DNA of 64,000 bases from Lachnospiraceae bacterium (GTDB lineage Bacteria; Bacillota; Clostridia; Lachnospirales; Lachnospiraceae): contig JAFZZY010000022.1 in the NCBI GenBank assembly GCA_017615545.1, forward strand, positions 1 through 64,000. The letters are read 5' to 3'. The notes below the pieces were generated by a model. It did no database searches, was not told where the DNA came from, and saw nothing but the letters and a program-made list of their open reading frames with translations. This document shows, piece after piece, positions 39,710-48,436 of this stretch. The position numbers and the translations under genes were made by a program. Positions within the stretch are counted from its first letter, which is position 1. The number at the start of each line of letters is the position of its first letter.

Positions 39710-39736
39710 GGAGTTTTCGTTCAGAACGGAGCAAAA

Positions 39737-41125
39737 ATGGATAATTACAGAAAGCGTATCGCATTTCACAATTTGGGCTGTAAAGTTAACGCGTACGAGA
39801 CGTCCGCGATGACGCTAGCCTTCGAGCAGGCGGGCTACGAGATCGTGCCGTTCGAGGCGACAGCCGATATCTACGTGATCAACACGTGTTCGGTCACGAA
39901 CATCGCCGACCGCAAGTCGCGGCAAATGTTGCACCGGGCGGCGAAGCAGAACCCCGACGCTGTCATCGTGGCAGTGGGGTGTTACGTACAGGCCGCCTAC
40001 GAGGAACTGAAGAAGGATCCTTTGGTCCACGTCATCGTGGGCAATAACCGCAAGGCGGACATCGTTTCCATCGTGGAGAACTACCTTCGCGAAGCGGAAG
40101 GCACGCAGGAAGAGAAACCGACCCTGGTCGACGTGATCGACATTGCCCACGAGACCTGCTATGAGAATATGGAGGTGGACGCCTCCTCCTCGCGCTCACG
40201 CGCATATATCAAGATCCAGGATGGCTGCAATATGTTCTGCACATACTGCATCATCCCGCTGACCCGCGGGCGCATCCGCAGCCGCGCGGTCACGGACATC
40301 CTGACTGAGGCAGAACATTTGGCGGCGCAGGGCGTCGTCGAGATCGTGCTGACCGGCATCCACGTCAGCTCCTACGGGGGGGGCGACTGGAAGCAAACCG
40401 GCGAGGCGGGAGCGGCCAATGTTTCCCCCTTGCTTTCGTTGCTGCGCCGCCTGCACGAGATCCCGCAGATCCGCCGCATCCGCTTAAGCTCGCTGGAGCC
40501 GCGAATCGTGACGCCGGAGTTTGCTGCGGAACTGAAGAAACTTTGGAAAGTCTGCCCGCATTTCCATCTGTCGCTGCAGAGCGGTTGCGATGCGACCCTG
40601 AGGCGCATGAACCGCAGGTACACGGCGGCCGAATACGCCGACTGCTGCAAACTTTTACGCAGCGTGTACGATCGACCGGCCCTGACGACCGACGTGATCG
40701 TGGGCTTCCCCGGCGAGACCGAGGAGGAATTTGCCGAGACGGTGCGCTACCTTGAGGAGATCGACCTCTACGAGATGCACGTGTTCAAATTCTCGCCGCG
40801 TAAGGATACGCCCGCCGCGAAGATGACGGGCCAGCTGACCGAGGCGGTAAAGGCGGCGCGCAGCGACGTGCTCATGGAGATGAGCGAGCGCCACGGCCGG
40901 GCTTACCGCGAAGCATTTGCCGGAGAGAAGGCGGAGATCCTGGTCGAGGAAGTGGCGGAGATCGGCGGCAAGAAGTATTACCTCGGATTTACGCCAAACT
41001 ACATCCGCGTCGCCGTTCCGGAAGATGCGGCGGAACTGGCGATCAATGCGACTGCCGAAGTGATATTGACCGCGGAAGCCGTCGGAAGCGACTGCGTTTT
41101 GGGGCAGGCTCGGTTTTTGGCTTGA
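39737..41125 (+). CDS. mtaB: tRNA (t6A37) methylthiotransferase MtaB
   Basis: A 462-residue radical-SAM enzyme that converts t6A37 to ms2t6A in tRNA. N-terminal UPF0004 domain with HNLGCKVNAYET, NTCSVTNIADRKSRQ and VGCYVQ (cysteines for the auxiliary cluster). The radical SAM motif is CNMFCTYC (about 164-171), followed by IPLTRGRIRSR. HLSLQSGCD and the C-terminal TRAM domain (AEILVEEV...) complete it. The FHNLGCKVN start separates MtaB from MiaB and RimO. Weak ribosome site CGGAGC before the ATG. Confidence 0.93.
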   Translation: MDNYRKRIAFHNLGCKVNAYETSAMTLAFEQAGYEIVPFEATADIYVINTCSVTNIADRKSRQMLHRAAKQNPDAVIVAVGCYVQAAYEELKKDPLVHVIVGNNRKADIVSIVENYLREAEGTQEEKPTLVDVIDIAHETCYENMEVDASSSRSRAYIKIQDGCNMFCTYCIIPLTRGRIRSRAVTDILTEAEHLAAQGVVEIVLTGIHVSSYGGGDWKQTGEAGAANVSPLLSLLRRLHEIPQIRRIRLSSLEPRIVTPEFAAELKKLWKVCPHFHLSLQSGCDATLRRMNRRYTAAEYADCCKLLRSVYDRPALTTDVIVGFPGETEEEFAETVRYLEEIDLYEMHVFKFSPRKDTPAAKMTGQLTEAVKAARSDVLMEMSERHGRAYREAFAGEKAEILVEEVAEIGGKKYYLGFTPNYIRVAVPEDAAELAINATAEVILTAEAVGSDCVLGQARFLA

Positions 41126-41150
41126 ACTTGCCTTTCGTTTGTATTACAAT
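41122..41150 (+). promoter_or_regulatory. Promoter for the AI-2E transporter gene (copy 1 of a repeated promoter)
   Basis: TTGAAC at 41122-41127 and TACAAT at 41145-41150, 17-base spacer. It overlaps the end of mtaB. Part of a 60-bp segment found again at 42660. Confidence 0.7.
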
Positions 41151-41181
41151 ATACCTGATGGTACTTGAACGAACGTGACAT
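41122..41181 (+). repeat. 60-bp promoter repeat, copy 1
   Basis: Matches 42660-42719 at 52 of 60 positions, including the -35, the spacer and TGATGGTACTTGA downstream of the -10. Confidence 0.8.
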
Positions 41182-41210
41182 GCACGTTTACCAAGGGAGA
41201 AGAGTAGTAT

Positions 41211-42620
41211 ATGGACGAGCTGAAGGATAAGAAAAACACGGATCCAGTGGAGATCCCGAGTATAGAAAACAGTGAGACAAACGATAAGGACAGTGCGAAA
41301 AACGTCTGGCAGCGTCTGGGCGTTTCAAAGTATGCATCTGTCGCGATCACGGCGTTTCTGGTCATTGCCGCGTCGATCCTGTTCGGATATTGCGTAATGA
41401 ATATCGGCCGGATCCTGGGCCTATGCAAGCGAGTGATCTCGGCGGCGTCGCCTATTATCTGTGGTCTGGTCATCGCGTACATTTTGCGCCCCATCTACAA
41501 CCAGATGGAGCACTGGCTGGAGCACAAACTGCTGAAGCGGAAGAGATATCAGGCGAAGCCGGAGAAAGCGGAAAATATCGCGAAGGCGGTCAGCAGTATC
41601 ACGGTCGTTCTGGTCCTGGTGCTGGCGCTCGCAGGCGTTGTTGTCATCGTCATCCCGGAACTTTATAAATCCGTGGTCGGCCTGACGACGAACCTTCCGG
41701 ATTATATCTCAAATGCAAAGTCCTGGGTGCATGGCATCTTCAAGAACAATCCTAAGATGGACGAAGCTGTCATGAAGTATTTTGAGAACCTGACGGCATC
41801 CACCTCGGACTACATCAACGAGTGGGTTCCCCAGATCTCGAATATCTTCGATGCCGTGACGAACGGCCTCGGAAGCATGATGGGCGTTTTATACAACATC
41901 GGTATCGGCCTCGTGCTGGCGATCTACATCCTGAATGAAAAGGATGAACTGACCGCACAGATGCGCAAGATCGGCTATTCCGTCATCCGTGAGAAGAAGA
42001 TCGGCCGGTTCCATGAAGAACTTCAGTACGCGGATAAGGTTTTTTCCGGCTTTGTTTTTGCAAGATTTATGGACTCGGTCCTGCTGGCATCGCTCTATGT
42101 GCTCATCGGCACGCCTCTGGGACTGCCTTACGTCGGAATGACGAGCATTGTCATCGGAATAACGAACATGATCCCGTTCTTCGGAATGTACATCGGTCTT
42201 ATCCCGTGCTTTATCATCCTCTTCCTCGTATCGCCGATCGATGCAGTCATCTTCTTTGTTGTGGATATGGTGCTCATGCAGGTGGATGCGAACTTTATCA
42301 GCCCGAAGATCATCGGAAGCAGCACCGGACTTTCAGGTTTCTGGGTCCTGTTCTCCCTGATCCTGTTCGGCGGACTTTGGGGCTTCTTCGGAATGCTGAT
42401 CGGTGTACCGCTGTTTGCGATCATTTTCCACCAGATAAGAAGTGTCGTCGATGCGCGACTTAAAAAGAAGAACATGTCTACAGAGTTGGAAGAGTACATA
42501 CGAGACCCTGTGATCAAAAAGAGGACCAGGGATAAGCGCCTGCGTAAGATCAAAGCGGAAGCAAAAAGATTCAGGTTTAAGAAGTTAAAAGAAAAAGCGA
42601 AAGACGGAGAAAACTCATAA
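41211..42620 (+). CDS. AI-2E family transporter (PerM/DUF20)
   Basis: A 469-residue protein with a charged N-terminal tail, about eight membrane helices, and a basic C-terminal tail (KKRTRDKRLRKIKAEAKRF). The family pattern shows in the repeated hydrophobic pairs, the loop LTTNLPDYISNAKSWV, and the end block PKIIGSSTGLSGFWVLFSLI, the usual PerM signature. Family members include AI-2 exporters and Na+/H+ antiporters, so substrate is open. ATG follows GGGAGAAGAGTAGT. It carries the same promoter type as the ireB operon. Confidence 0.85.
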   Translation: MDELKDKKNTDPVEIPSIENSETNDKDSAKNVWQRLGVSKYASVAITAFLVIAASILFGYCVMNIGRILGLCKRVISAASPIICGLVIAYILRPIYNQMEHWLEHKLLKRKRYQAKPEKAENIAKAVSSITVVLVLVLALAGVVVIVIPELYKSVVGLTTNLPDYISNAKSWVHGIFKNNPKMDEAVMKYFENLTASTSDYINEWVPQISNIFDAVTNGLGSMMGVLYNIGIGLVLAIYILNEKDELTAQMRKIGYSVIREKKIGRFHEELQYADKVFSGFVFARFMDSVLLASLYVLIGTPLGLPYVGMTSIVIGITNMIPFFGMYIGLIPCFIILFLVSPIDAVIFFVVDMVLMQVDANFISPKIIGSSTGLSGFWVLFSLILFGGLWGFFGMLIGVPLFAIIFHQIRSVVDARLKKKNMSTELEEYIRDPVIKKRTRDKRLRKIKAEAKRFRFKKLKEKAKDGENS

Positions 42621-42659
42621 GAGGGTTTCTCGAAATGCGGGGCAAGTTCAAAAAAATAC

Positions 42660-42688
42660 TTGAACTTGCTTCACGTTTGTATTAAAAT
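42660..42688 (+). promoter_or_regulatory. Promoter for the ireB-ruvX operon
   Basis: TTGAAC and TAAAAT, 17-base spacer, nearly the same sequence as the promoter at 41122. Confidence 0.7.
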
Positions 42689-42719
42689 ATACTTGATGGT
42701 ACTTGAGCGGACGTGGCAT
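42660..42719 (+). repeat. 60-bp promoter repeat, copy 2
   Basis: Contains TTGAAC (42660-42665), a 17-base spacer and TAAAAT (42683-42688). Drives the ireB operon. Confidence 0.8.
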
Positions 42720-42756
42720 CAAAATGTGATATGTAATGAAAGAGAGGGTTGTTTTT

Positions 42757-43041
42757 TTGAGTGAAATAACAAATTTTACACAGCATAGTGCGGTTTCTGC
42801 GGATCTTAAGACGCCCGAAAAGCAGAACGGGGTTGAAGAGATCTTTGATGCGGTTTATAATGCTATGGTCGAGAAGGGATATAACCCGGTGAATCAGATC
42901 GTGGGTTACATCCTGTCCGGGGATCCGACCTATGTAACCGGTCATAAGGGAGCGCGCTCGCTGATCCAGAAGGTAGAACGCGACGAGATTCTGGAACTTC
43001 TGTTAAACTATTATATCCAAAATAAAATCGAGAGATCATGA
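42757..43041 (+). CDS. ireB: IreB family regulatory phosphoprotein (DUF965)
   Basis: A 94-residue protein of the IreB/YrzL type. Signature: [36 protein letters not shown] (in part) and [21 protein letters not shown]. In Enterococcus, IreB is a target of the kinase IreK and affects cephalosporin resistance. N-terminal Thr residues typical of the phospho-site are present (TNFTQ, LKTPEK). I prefer the TTG start at 42757, with GAGAGGG about 9 bases upstream; the ATG at 42736 has no ribosome site. Confidence 0.88.
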   Translation: MSEITNFTQHSAVSADLKTPEKQNGVEEIFDAVYNAMVEKGYNPVNQIVGYILSGDPTYVTGHKGARSLIQKVERDEILELLLNYYIQNKIERS

Positions 43042-43508
43042 GAAAGATGGGATTGGATTACGGCTCAAAGACGGTCGGTGTCGCTATGACAGACGCTTTG
43101 GGCGTTACCGTGATGCCATTTGAGACCATCACGCGAAAAGAGGAAAACAAACTGCGCAGGACGCTCGCCCGGATCGCCGAACTGGTCGGCGAATATGAGG
43201 TGGATGAGATCGTTCTGGGCCGTCCTGTGTTGATGGACGGATCGGACGGAGAGCGCGTGGAGCAGACCGTGATCTTTAAGGAACTTCTGGAAAAAAGAGT
43301 CGAAGTTCCGATCGTTTTTATGGATGAACGCCTGACGACCGTCGAGGCGGATGAGGCGCTGGCCGAGATGGAGATCCCGCGATCCGAGCGCAAGAAATAC
43401 ATTGACCAGATTGCAGCAGTACTGGTTCTGCGAAGTTATTTGAACCAGAAAGAATACGACAAAGAGAAAGAGAACCTGCGCAGAGAGGATGAACATGGAG
43501 AAGATTAA
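43038..43508 (+). CDS. ruvX: Holliday junction resolvase-like protein RuvX/YqgF
   Basis: A 156-residue RNase H-fold nuclease. Motifs: [15 protein letters not shown] (catalytic Asp), EIVLGRP, and [15 protein letters not shown] (catalytic Glu/Asp). YqgF proteins act in 16S rRNA 5' processing and possibly in recombination. ATGA overlap with ireB and 20-base overlap with the DUF1292 gene show translational coupling. The order ireB-ruvX-DUF1292 is conserved across Firmicutes. Confidence 0.92.
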   Translation: MRKMGLDYGSKTVGVAMTDALGVTVMPFETITRKEENKLRRTLARIAELVGEYEVDEIVLGRPVLMDGSDGERVEQTVIFKELLEKRVEVPIVFMDERLTTVEADEALAEMEIPRSERKKYIDQIAAVLVLRSYLNQKEYDKEKENLRREDEHGED

Positions 43509-43758
43509 ACTGACAGCAGACGGAGAAGAGATCGAGCTGACGGTCCTGGAGCAGACACGCATAGCGGGAAAAGACTATCTGCTGGCGACTGAGGACGGAG
43601 AAGACGACGGCGAGGGCGAGGTGCCCTGCTACATCCTGCGCGCCGTAAAGACGGAAGGCGAGGACATCATTTACGAATTTGTTGAAGAAGACGATGAATT
43701 AGAGTACATTTCCAAGATTTTTGAAGAACTGCTGGAAGACACCGAGATCCGTTCATGA
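43489..43758 (+). CDS. DUF1292 protein (YrzB-like)
   Basis: An 89-residue acidic protein starting [20 protein letters not shown], then YLLATEDGEDDGEGEVPCYI and an acidic end. The length and pattern match DUF1292/YrzB, which always follows ruvX in this operon and has no known function. A second Met at 43495 could be the start. Encoded 22 bases before the RNase J gene. Confidence 0.85.
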   Translation: MNMEKIKLTADGEEIELTVLEQTRIAGKDYLLATEDGEDDGEGEVPCYILRAVKTEGEDIIYEFVEEDDELEYISKIFEELLEDTEIRS

Positions 43759-43779
43759 GATTTGGAGGATAGATAAGAT

Positions 43780-45444
43780 ATGTTAGAGTTTGGACAGGGA
43801 ATGAAAGTCATTCCTTTAGGCGGATTGGAATCCATCGGTATGAATATTACCGCCTTTGAATATAAGAACAGCATCGTCGTTGTGGACTGCGGTCTTTCGT
43901 TCCCGACGGACGACATGCCGGGCATCGATATGGTCATTCCGGATGTCGACTACCTGGAGCGTAACCTGGACCGTGTGGAGGCGTTTGTCATCACGCACGG
44001 ACACGAGGACCACATCGGCGCATTGCCCTACGTGCTCCGCAGGGTCAATGTCCCGATCTATGCGACGCGGCTGACCATCGCTCTGATCGAGAAGAAACTC
44101 GAAGAGCATGAGATGATGGAGATCGTGGAGCGTCACACCGTGAACTACGGCGACGTTCTGAAACTCGGTGAGTTCAAGGTCGAGATCATCCGCACGAACC
44201 ACAGTATCGCCGACTCGGCGGCGCTGGCCATCACCACGAAGGTCGGCACCATCGTGCACAGCGGCGACTTTAAGATCGACTACACGCCGGTATTCGGCGA
44301 TATCGCGGACCTGCAGCGCTTCGGCGAACTCGGAAAGAAGGGCGTTCTGGCCTTGCTTTGCGATTCCACGAACGCGATCCGTCCCGGCTTCACCATGTCG
44401 GAGAAGACGGTCGGCCGCACCTTCGACACGATCTTCGCGGAAAATGTCAACCGTCGTATCATCGTCGCGACATTTGCCTCGAACGTAGACCGTGTACAGC
44501 AGATCATCAATACCGCATGCCGCTACGGCCGCAAGGTCGTGATCGACGGCCGCAGTATGGTCAATGTCATCGGCACCGCGTCGGAACTGGGCTACATCAA
44601 TATCCCGGACGGCACGCTGATCGACATGGAAGAGATGAAGAACTACCCGGAGGAGCAGATGGTGCTCATCACCACGGGCAGCCAGGGCGAGTCCATGGCC
44701 TCCCTGTCCCGTATGGCATCCTCGATCCACCGTAAGGTTTCCATTATGCCGGGCGACCTGATCATCTTCAGTTCGCACCCGATCCCGGGCAATGAGCGCG
44801 CGGTCTCAAAGGTCATCAACGAGCTCTCGATGAAGGGCGCGAAGATCATCATGCAGGATACGCACGTTTCCGGACATGCATGCCAGGAGGAGATCAAACT
44901 TCTCTACGCGTTGCTGCGTCCGAAGTACGCGATCCCGGTGCACGGCGAGTACCGCCACCTGCTGGCGCAGGCGGAGATCGCCGAGAGCCTCGGCATCCCG
45001 AAGGAAAACATTTTCATTTTGTCATCCGGTGATGTCCTTGAGATCACGGATTGTGACGCGGCCGTAGTCGGACAGGTTCCTTGCGGCACCGTTCTGGTCG
45101 ATGGTCTCGGCGTCGGCGACGTCGGAAACATTGTCCTCCGCGACCGCCAGAATCTGGCGCAGGACGGTATCATTATCGTAGTCATGACACTGGAGAAATA
45201 CACGAACCAGCTGTTAGCCGGCCCGGACATCGTGTCCCGCGGTTTCGTCTATGTGCGTGAGTCCGAGAACCTGATCGAGGAAGCGCGCAGCGTGGTCGAG
45301 AGCGTCGTTCTCGACTGCCTGGACAACGGCATCACCGACTGGCTCAAGATCAAAAACAGCGTGAAGGATGAGTTGAGCGACTTCCTGTGGAAGCGCATCA
45401 AGCGAAGCCCGATGGTGCTTCCCATCATCATGGAAGTAGAGTGA
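43780..45444 (+). CDS. rnj: Ribonuclease J
   Basis: A 554-residue metallo-beta-lactamase RNase with 5' exonuclease and endonuclease activity in mRNA decay. Motifs: IPLGGLESIGMN, DCGLSFP, metal site THGHEDHIGALP (about 73-84), HSIADSAAL, HSGDFKID, the beta-CASP DSTNA, and AHPIPGNE-like SSHPIPGNERAV followed by HVSGHACQEE and PVHGEYRHL. Full length. Whether it is J1 or J2 cannot be told from one copy. ATG follows TTGGAGGATAGAT. Confidence 0.93.
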   Translation: MLEFGQGMKVIPLGGLESIGMNITAFEYKNSIVVVDCGLSFPTDDMPGIDMVIPDVDYLERNLDRVEAFVITHGHEDHIGALPYVLRRVNVPIYATRLTIALIEKKLEEHEMMEIVERHTVNYGDVLKLGEFKVEIIRTNHSIADSAALAITTKVGTIVHSGDFKIDYTPVFGDIADLQRFGELGKKGVLALLCDSTNAIRPGFTMSEKTVGRTFDTIFAENVNRRIIVATFASNVDRVQQIINTACRYGRKVVIDGRSMVNVIGTASELGYINIPDGTLIDMEEMKNYPEEQMVLITTGSQGESMASLSRMASSIHRKVSIMPGDLIIFSSHPIPGNERAVSKVINELSMKGAKIIMQDTHVSGHACQEEIKLLYALLRPKYAIPVHGEYRHLLAQAEIAESLGIPKENIFILSSGDVLEITDCDAAVVGQVPCGTVLVDGLGVGDVGNIVLRDRQNLAQDGIIIVVMTLEKYTNQLLAGPDIVSRGFVYVRESENLIEEARSVVESVVLDCLDNGITDWLKIKNSVKDELSDFLWKRIKRSPMVLPIIMEVE

Positions 45445-45448
45445 TACT

Positions 45449-45883
45449 ATGGCAAATAAAAAACGCCGGACGGTGCAAAAGCCCGGAAACAACAAGAAAG
45501 CGCTTTCTTCCGTAAAACTGACCGGCATGACGTTCGCGATCATCGAGACCGCGGTCAAGGTTTTGTTCTACGCGATGCTGATCTACCTGATCGCATCCGG
45601 AATGCGCTCAGCTTATAAATTCGGCTACCGCGTGTTCGAAAAGGACACCGGTTCGGCGACCGGAAGCGCATTTAGGGTCACGGTCACCGAGACGACCAAA
45701 CCTCTCGAGTTGGGAAAGAATCTGAAGGAGATCGGTGTGATCGATGATCCATATGTTTTCTACGCCCAGTACATCTTCTTTTCGTATAAATTCCAGCCGG
45801 GTACGTATGTAGTCTATACCGACATGGACAGCCGAGGAGTTTTGGATGTCCTATCCGGCGAAAACAGCACCGAGGGGTCATAG
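45449..45883 (+). CDS. MltG-like membrane protein without catalytic domain
   Basis: A 144-residue protein: basic N-terminus, one membrane helix (about 33-53), and an outside domain that resembles the LysM-like N-terminal part of endolytic transglycosylase MltG (FRVTVTETTKPLELGKNLKE, IGVIDDPYVFYAQY, FQPGTYVVYTDMDSRGVLDVLS). The catalytic YceG region with its conserved Glu is missing. The position before a TrmR-like gene matches yrrL (mltG) of Bacillus, so this is a shortened homologue. It follows rnj by 4 bases. Confidence 0.7.
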   Translation: MANKKRRTVQKPGNNKKALSSVKLTGMTFAIIETAVKVLFYAMLIYLIASGMRSAYKFGYRVFEKDTGSATGSAFRVTVTETTKPLELGKNLKEIGVIDDPYVFYAQYIFFSYKFQPGTYVVYTDMDSRGVLDVLSGENSTEGS

Positions 45884-45885
45884 AA

Positions 45886-46560
45886 ATGAGTGAGAATTTA
45901 GATGAGATCCGGTTGGAGGGATTTTTGGAATCCCTGCAGAAAGACCGGGGAACGATATTGGAAACGATCCGTGCCCGAGCCCTCGAGGACGGGGTACCGA
46001 TCATCCGGAGCGAGACTGAAAACTTGCTCCGGTTTCTTATAATGACACGCAGACCGAAGGAGATCCTGGAGGTCGGCTGCGCGGTGGGCTATTCCGCCCT
46101 GGTCATGCGCCAGGCGTCCGAGACTTATGGCGGCTGTCACATCACGACGATGGAGAGCTACGAGCCCCGCATCGTACAGGCCCGCGAGAATTTCGCCTCG
46201 GCCGGCGCTGAGCAGGACATCGAGCTCCTGACGGGCGATGCGACCCCGTACCTGGAGGAGATGCAGCCGGACGGCCGTTTTGACCTGATCTTCCTGGATG
46301 CCGCGAAGGCGCAGTACGTGGTCTGGTTGCCGCAGTTGTTGCGACTGTTGAAGCCGGAAGGTCTGATCGTTACGGACAATATATTGACCGGCGGGGACAT
46401 CCTGGAATCGCGTTTCGTCGTGACGCGGCGTAACCGGACGATCCACAAACGCATGCGGGAATTCTTGGAAAAAGTGACGCAGGATCCGAAACTTTCGAGC
46501 GCTGTCCTGTCCGTGGGAGACGGCGTCTGCCTGACCTCGAAAATTGCAGATCCGGATTGA
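45886..46560 (+). CDS. trmR: O-methyltransferase, TrmR/YrrM-like
   Basis: A 224-residue SAM-dependent enzyme of the caffeoyl-CoA O-methyltransferase fold. Motifs: SAM loop ILEVGCAVGYSALVM, ITTMESYEPRIVQARENF, metal site FLDAAKAQYVVWLP and IVTDNILTGGDI. In Bacillus, YrrM (TrmR) methylates 5-hydroxyuridine in tRNA to mo5U. The neighbourhood (ireB, ruvX, DUF1292, MltG-like) supports this assignment. ATG overlaps the preceding stop region by 2-base spacing. Confidence 0.78.
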   Translation: MSENLDEIRLEGFLESLQKDRGTILETIRARALEDGVPIIRSETENLLRFLIMTRRPKEILEVGCAVGYSALVMRQASETYGGCHITTMESYEPRIVQARENFASAGAEQDIELLTGDATPYLEEMQPDGRFDLIFLDAAKAQYVVWLPQLLRLLKPEGLIVTDNILTGGDILESRFVVTRRNRTIHKRMREFLEKVTQDPKLSSAVLSVGDGVCLTSKIADPD

Positions 46561-46585
46561 CTTTCGGCGGGATTTTTGGTATAAT
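46557..46585 (+). promoter_or_regulatory. Sigma-A promoter for the cytidylate-kinase-like gene
   Basis: TTGACT at 46557-46562 and TATAAT at 46580-46585, 17-base spacer, overlapping the stop codon of the preceding gene. Confidence 0.75.
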
Positions 46586-46647
46586 AACGACAGCAAGAAT
46601 GGTGCGTTTTTACAGTAATATGGTTAACTGTGAAAGGAGGCGTTTCT

Positions 46648-47259
46648 ATGAAGAGGATCATCACGATCAGCCGTGAATTCGGCAGCGGCGGCAGGACCAT
46701 CGGTAAGATGGTGGCGGACGCTCTGGGCTACAAGTATTACGATAAGGAACTGGTAAAGCAGGTTTCCGAGGAGAGCGGTTTTGATCCGAAATATATCGAG
46801 GAGCACGGTGAACACGCGCGTGGTTATACCGGCCTGTCCTACGGACTTTCGGCGCAGGGCATCCCGGGAGTGATGCGTGGCATGTCGCCGGATGACTATC
46901 TGTACGTGATCCAGCGTGAGGTCATCTTGAAACTGGCGGATGAGGCTCCCTGCGTTATCGTAGGCCGCTGTGCCGATTATATTTTGAAGGATCGCAAGGA
47001 CGTGCTGAATGTGTACATCCACGCCAGCATGGAATTCCGCGCAGACCGCATTGTCCGCATGTACGGGGAGAGCGATAAATCTCCCGAAAAACGCTTAGTT
47101 GAGAAGGATAAAAAGCGCCGTCTCAATTACAAGCACTACACGGAGCAGGAATGGGGTAAGTCGCAAAACTACGACATCTCGCTCTGCTCGTCCACGCTCG
47201 GCATTGACCGCTGCGTGCAGATCATCGTGGATTTGGCAAAGGAATTAGACAGTGAATAA
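46648..47259 (+). CDS. Cytidylate kinase-like family protein
   Basis: A 203-residue P-loop protein: MKRIITISREFGSGGRTIGK (Walker A-like GSGGRTIG), YYDKELVKQVSEESGF, CVIVGRCADYIL and the lid region RRLNYKHYTEQEWG. This family is close to Cmk but is a separate group common in gut Clostridia with unproven substrate. ATG at 46648 has AAAGGAGG 7 bases upstream; a GTG at 46630 precedes that site and is unlikely. The end overlaps the DUF4317 gene by 8 bases. Confidence 0.85.
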   Translation: MKRIITISREFGSGGRTIGKMVADALGYKYYDKELVKQVSEESGFDPKYIEEHGEHARGYTGLSYGLSAQGIPGVMRGMSPDDYLYVIQREVILKLADEAPCVIVGRCADYILKDRKDVLNVYIHASMEFRADRIVRMYGESDKSPEKRLVEKDKKRRLNYKHYTEQEWGKSQNYDISLCSSTLGIDRCVQIIVDLAKELDSE

Positions 47260-48436
47260 AAAAGAAGTACAAGAATTGCGCAGAAGGTTTCGCAAAGAGA
47301 AGAGCACGATCCGGAAAATGTGCGGTTGCTATGTCAACGGCGACGGAGAGCGCATCACATCTTTTCGCGAAACCTTCGCGATGCTGTCCGAAGAGGAACA
47401 GGATAAATATTTTGAGATCTTTAAGAAAGGTATGTCCGGCTCGTTCGGGCATAATCTTTTCTGTACGGAGTTTGGCGAGGCGCAGGATGCCGAGGGCAAT
47501 CCCTGCGAGAACCTGCAGGAGCTTTTCCTGAAACTCCGCGATAGTGAATTGGAGGACGATGCGATCCTCGACGAGTTCTACGAGCGCGTGATTGCGGCTT
47601 ACGGTTACCGGGATAACTACCTGATCCTGCTGGCACACGACAGTTACGATGTGCCGCAGCGCACCAGCGACGGTTATGAGATGGAGGATGCGAGCGAGGA
47701 TGTCTACTCCTACGTGCTCTGCCTGCTGTGCCCGGTAAATCTGACCGACTACGACATCTGCTATGATGCGCAGAGCCACTCGTTCCGCAACACGAACCGT
47801 CGGTGGAAACTGGAGCAGCCCATGCATGCCATGCTGTTCCCGATGTTCACGGATCGTATGAGCGATATCACGGGCACTCTGTTTTATTCGAAGGATGCAA
47901 AGGATATCCGCACGGACATGCTGGCGTCGCTGATCGGAAGCATTACCCCGATCTCGGCCCGCGGCCAGCGCGAGATCTTCGGCGCCATCGTAGAAGAAAC
48001 GCTCGGCGGCAAATGTGAATACGACGACGTCCGCAGCATCCAGGACATTCTGTCCGACCGGATCGAGGAGAGTAAGGATGCTCCCGAGCCGCTCGTATTT
48101 TCCAAGGCGGAGCTGTCCGAACTGCTTTCCGACAGCGGTGTTTCGGAAGAGAGCATGCAGCGTTTCGACATGGTGTACGACTCTGTACTTCCGCAGGAGC
48201 GACCGCTGCAGGCGACGAATATCATTGACACGAAGAAAATGGAAGTCAAACTGGAGGGCATCAAGATCACGGCGAAGCCGGAGCGTGCCCGCCTCGTTAC
48301 GACACGGCAGATCGACGGCCGTAATTGCCTCGTCATCCCGATCGATGATGAAGAAGTTTTTGTCAACGGGATCGCGATCATCGGGGGAGATAAAACCGGC
48401 CCTGAGGAGGATGACGATGAGAAAACGGAAGAGTAG
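47252..48436 (+). CDS. DUF4317 family protein
   Basis: A 394-residue cytoplasmic protein matching DUF4317: MNKKEVQELRRRFRKEKSTI start with CGCYV, SEEEQDKYFEIFKKGMSGS, YVLCLLCPVNLTDYDICYD, FTDRMSDITGTLFYSKD and a late DTKKMEVKLEGIKI. The family is confined largely to Clostridia and has no known role. GTG start with AAGGAATTAG upstream, in the end of the kinase-like gene. Cysteines in CGCYV and CLLCPV may matter. The end overlaps the lipoprotein gene by 20 bases. Confidence 0.8.
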   Translation: MNKKEVQELRRRFRKEKSTIRKMCGCYVNGDGERITSFRETFAMLSEEEQDKYFEIFKKGMSGSFGHNLFCTEFGEAQDAEGNPCENLQELFLKLRDSELEDDAILDEFYERVIAAYGYRDNYLILLAHDSYDVPQRTSDGYEMEDASEDVYSYVLCLLCPVNLTDYDICYDAQSHSFRNTNRRWKLEQPMHAMLFPMFTDRMSDITGTLFYSKDAKDIRTDMLASLIGSITPISARGQREIFGAIVEETLGGKCEYDDVRSIQDILSDRIEESKDAPEPLVFSKAELSELLSDSGVSEESMQRFDMVYDSVLPQERPLQATNIIDTKKMEVKLEGIKITAKPERARLVTTRQIDGRNCLVIPIDDEEVFVNGIAIIGGDKTGPEEDDDEKTEE

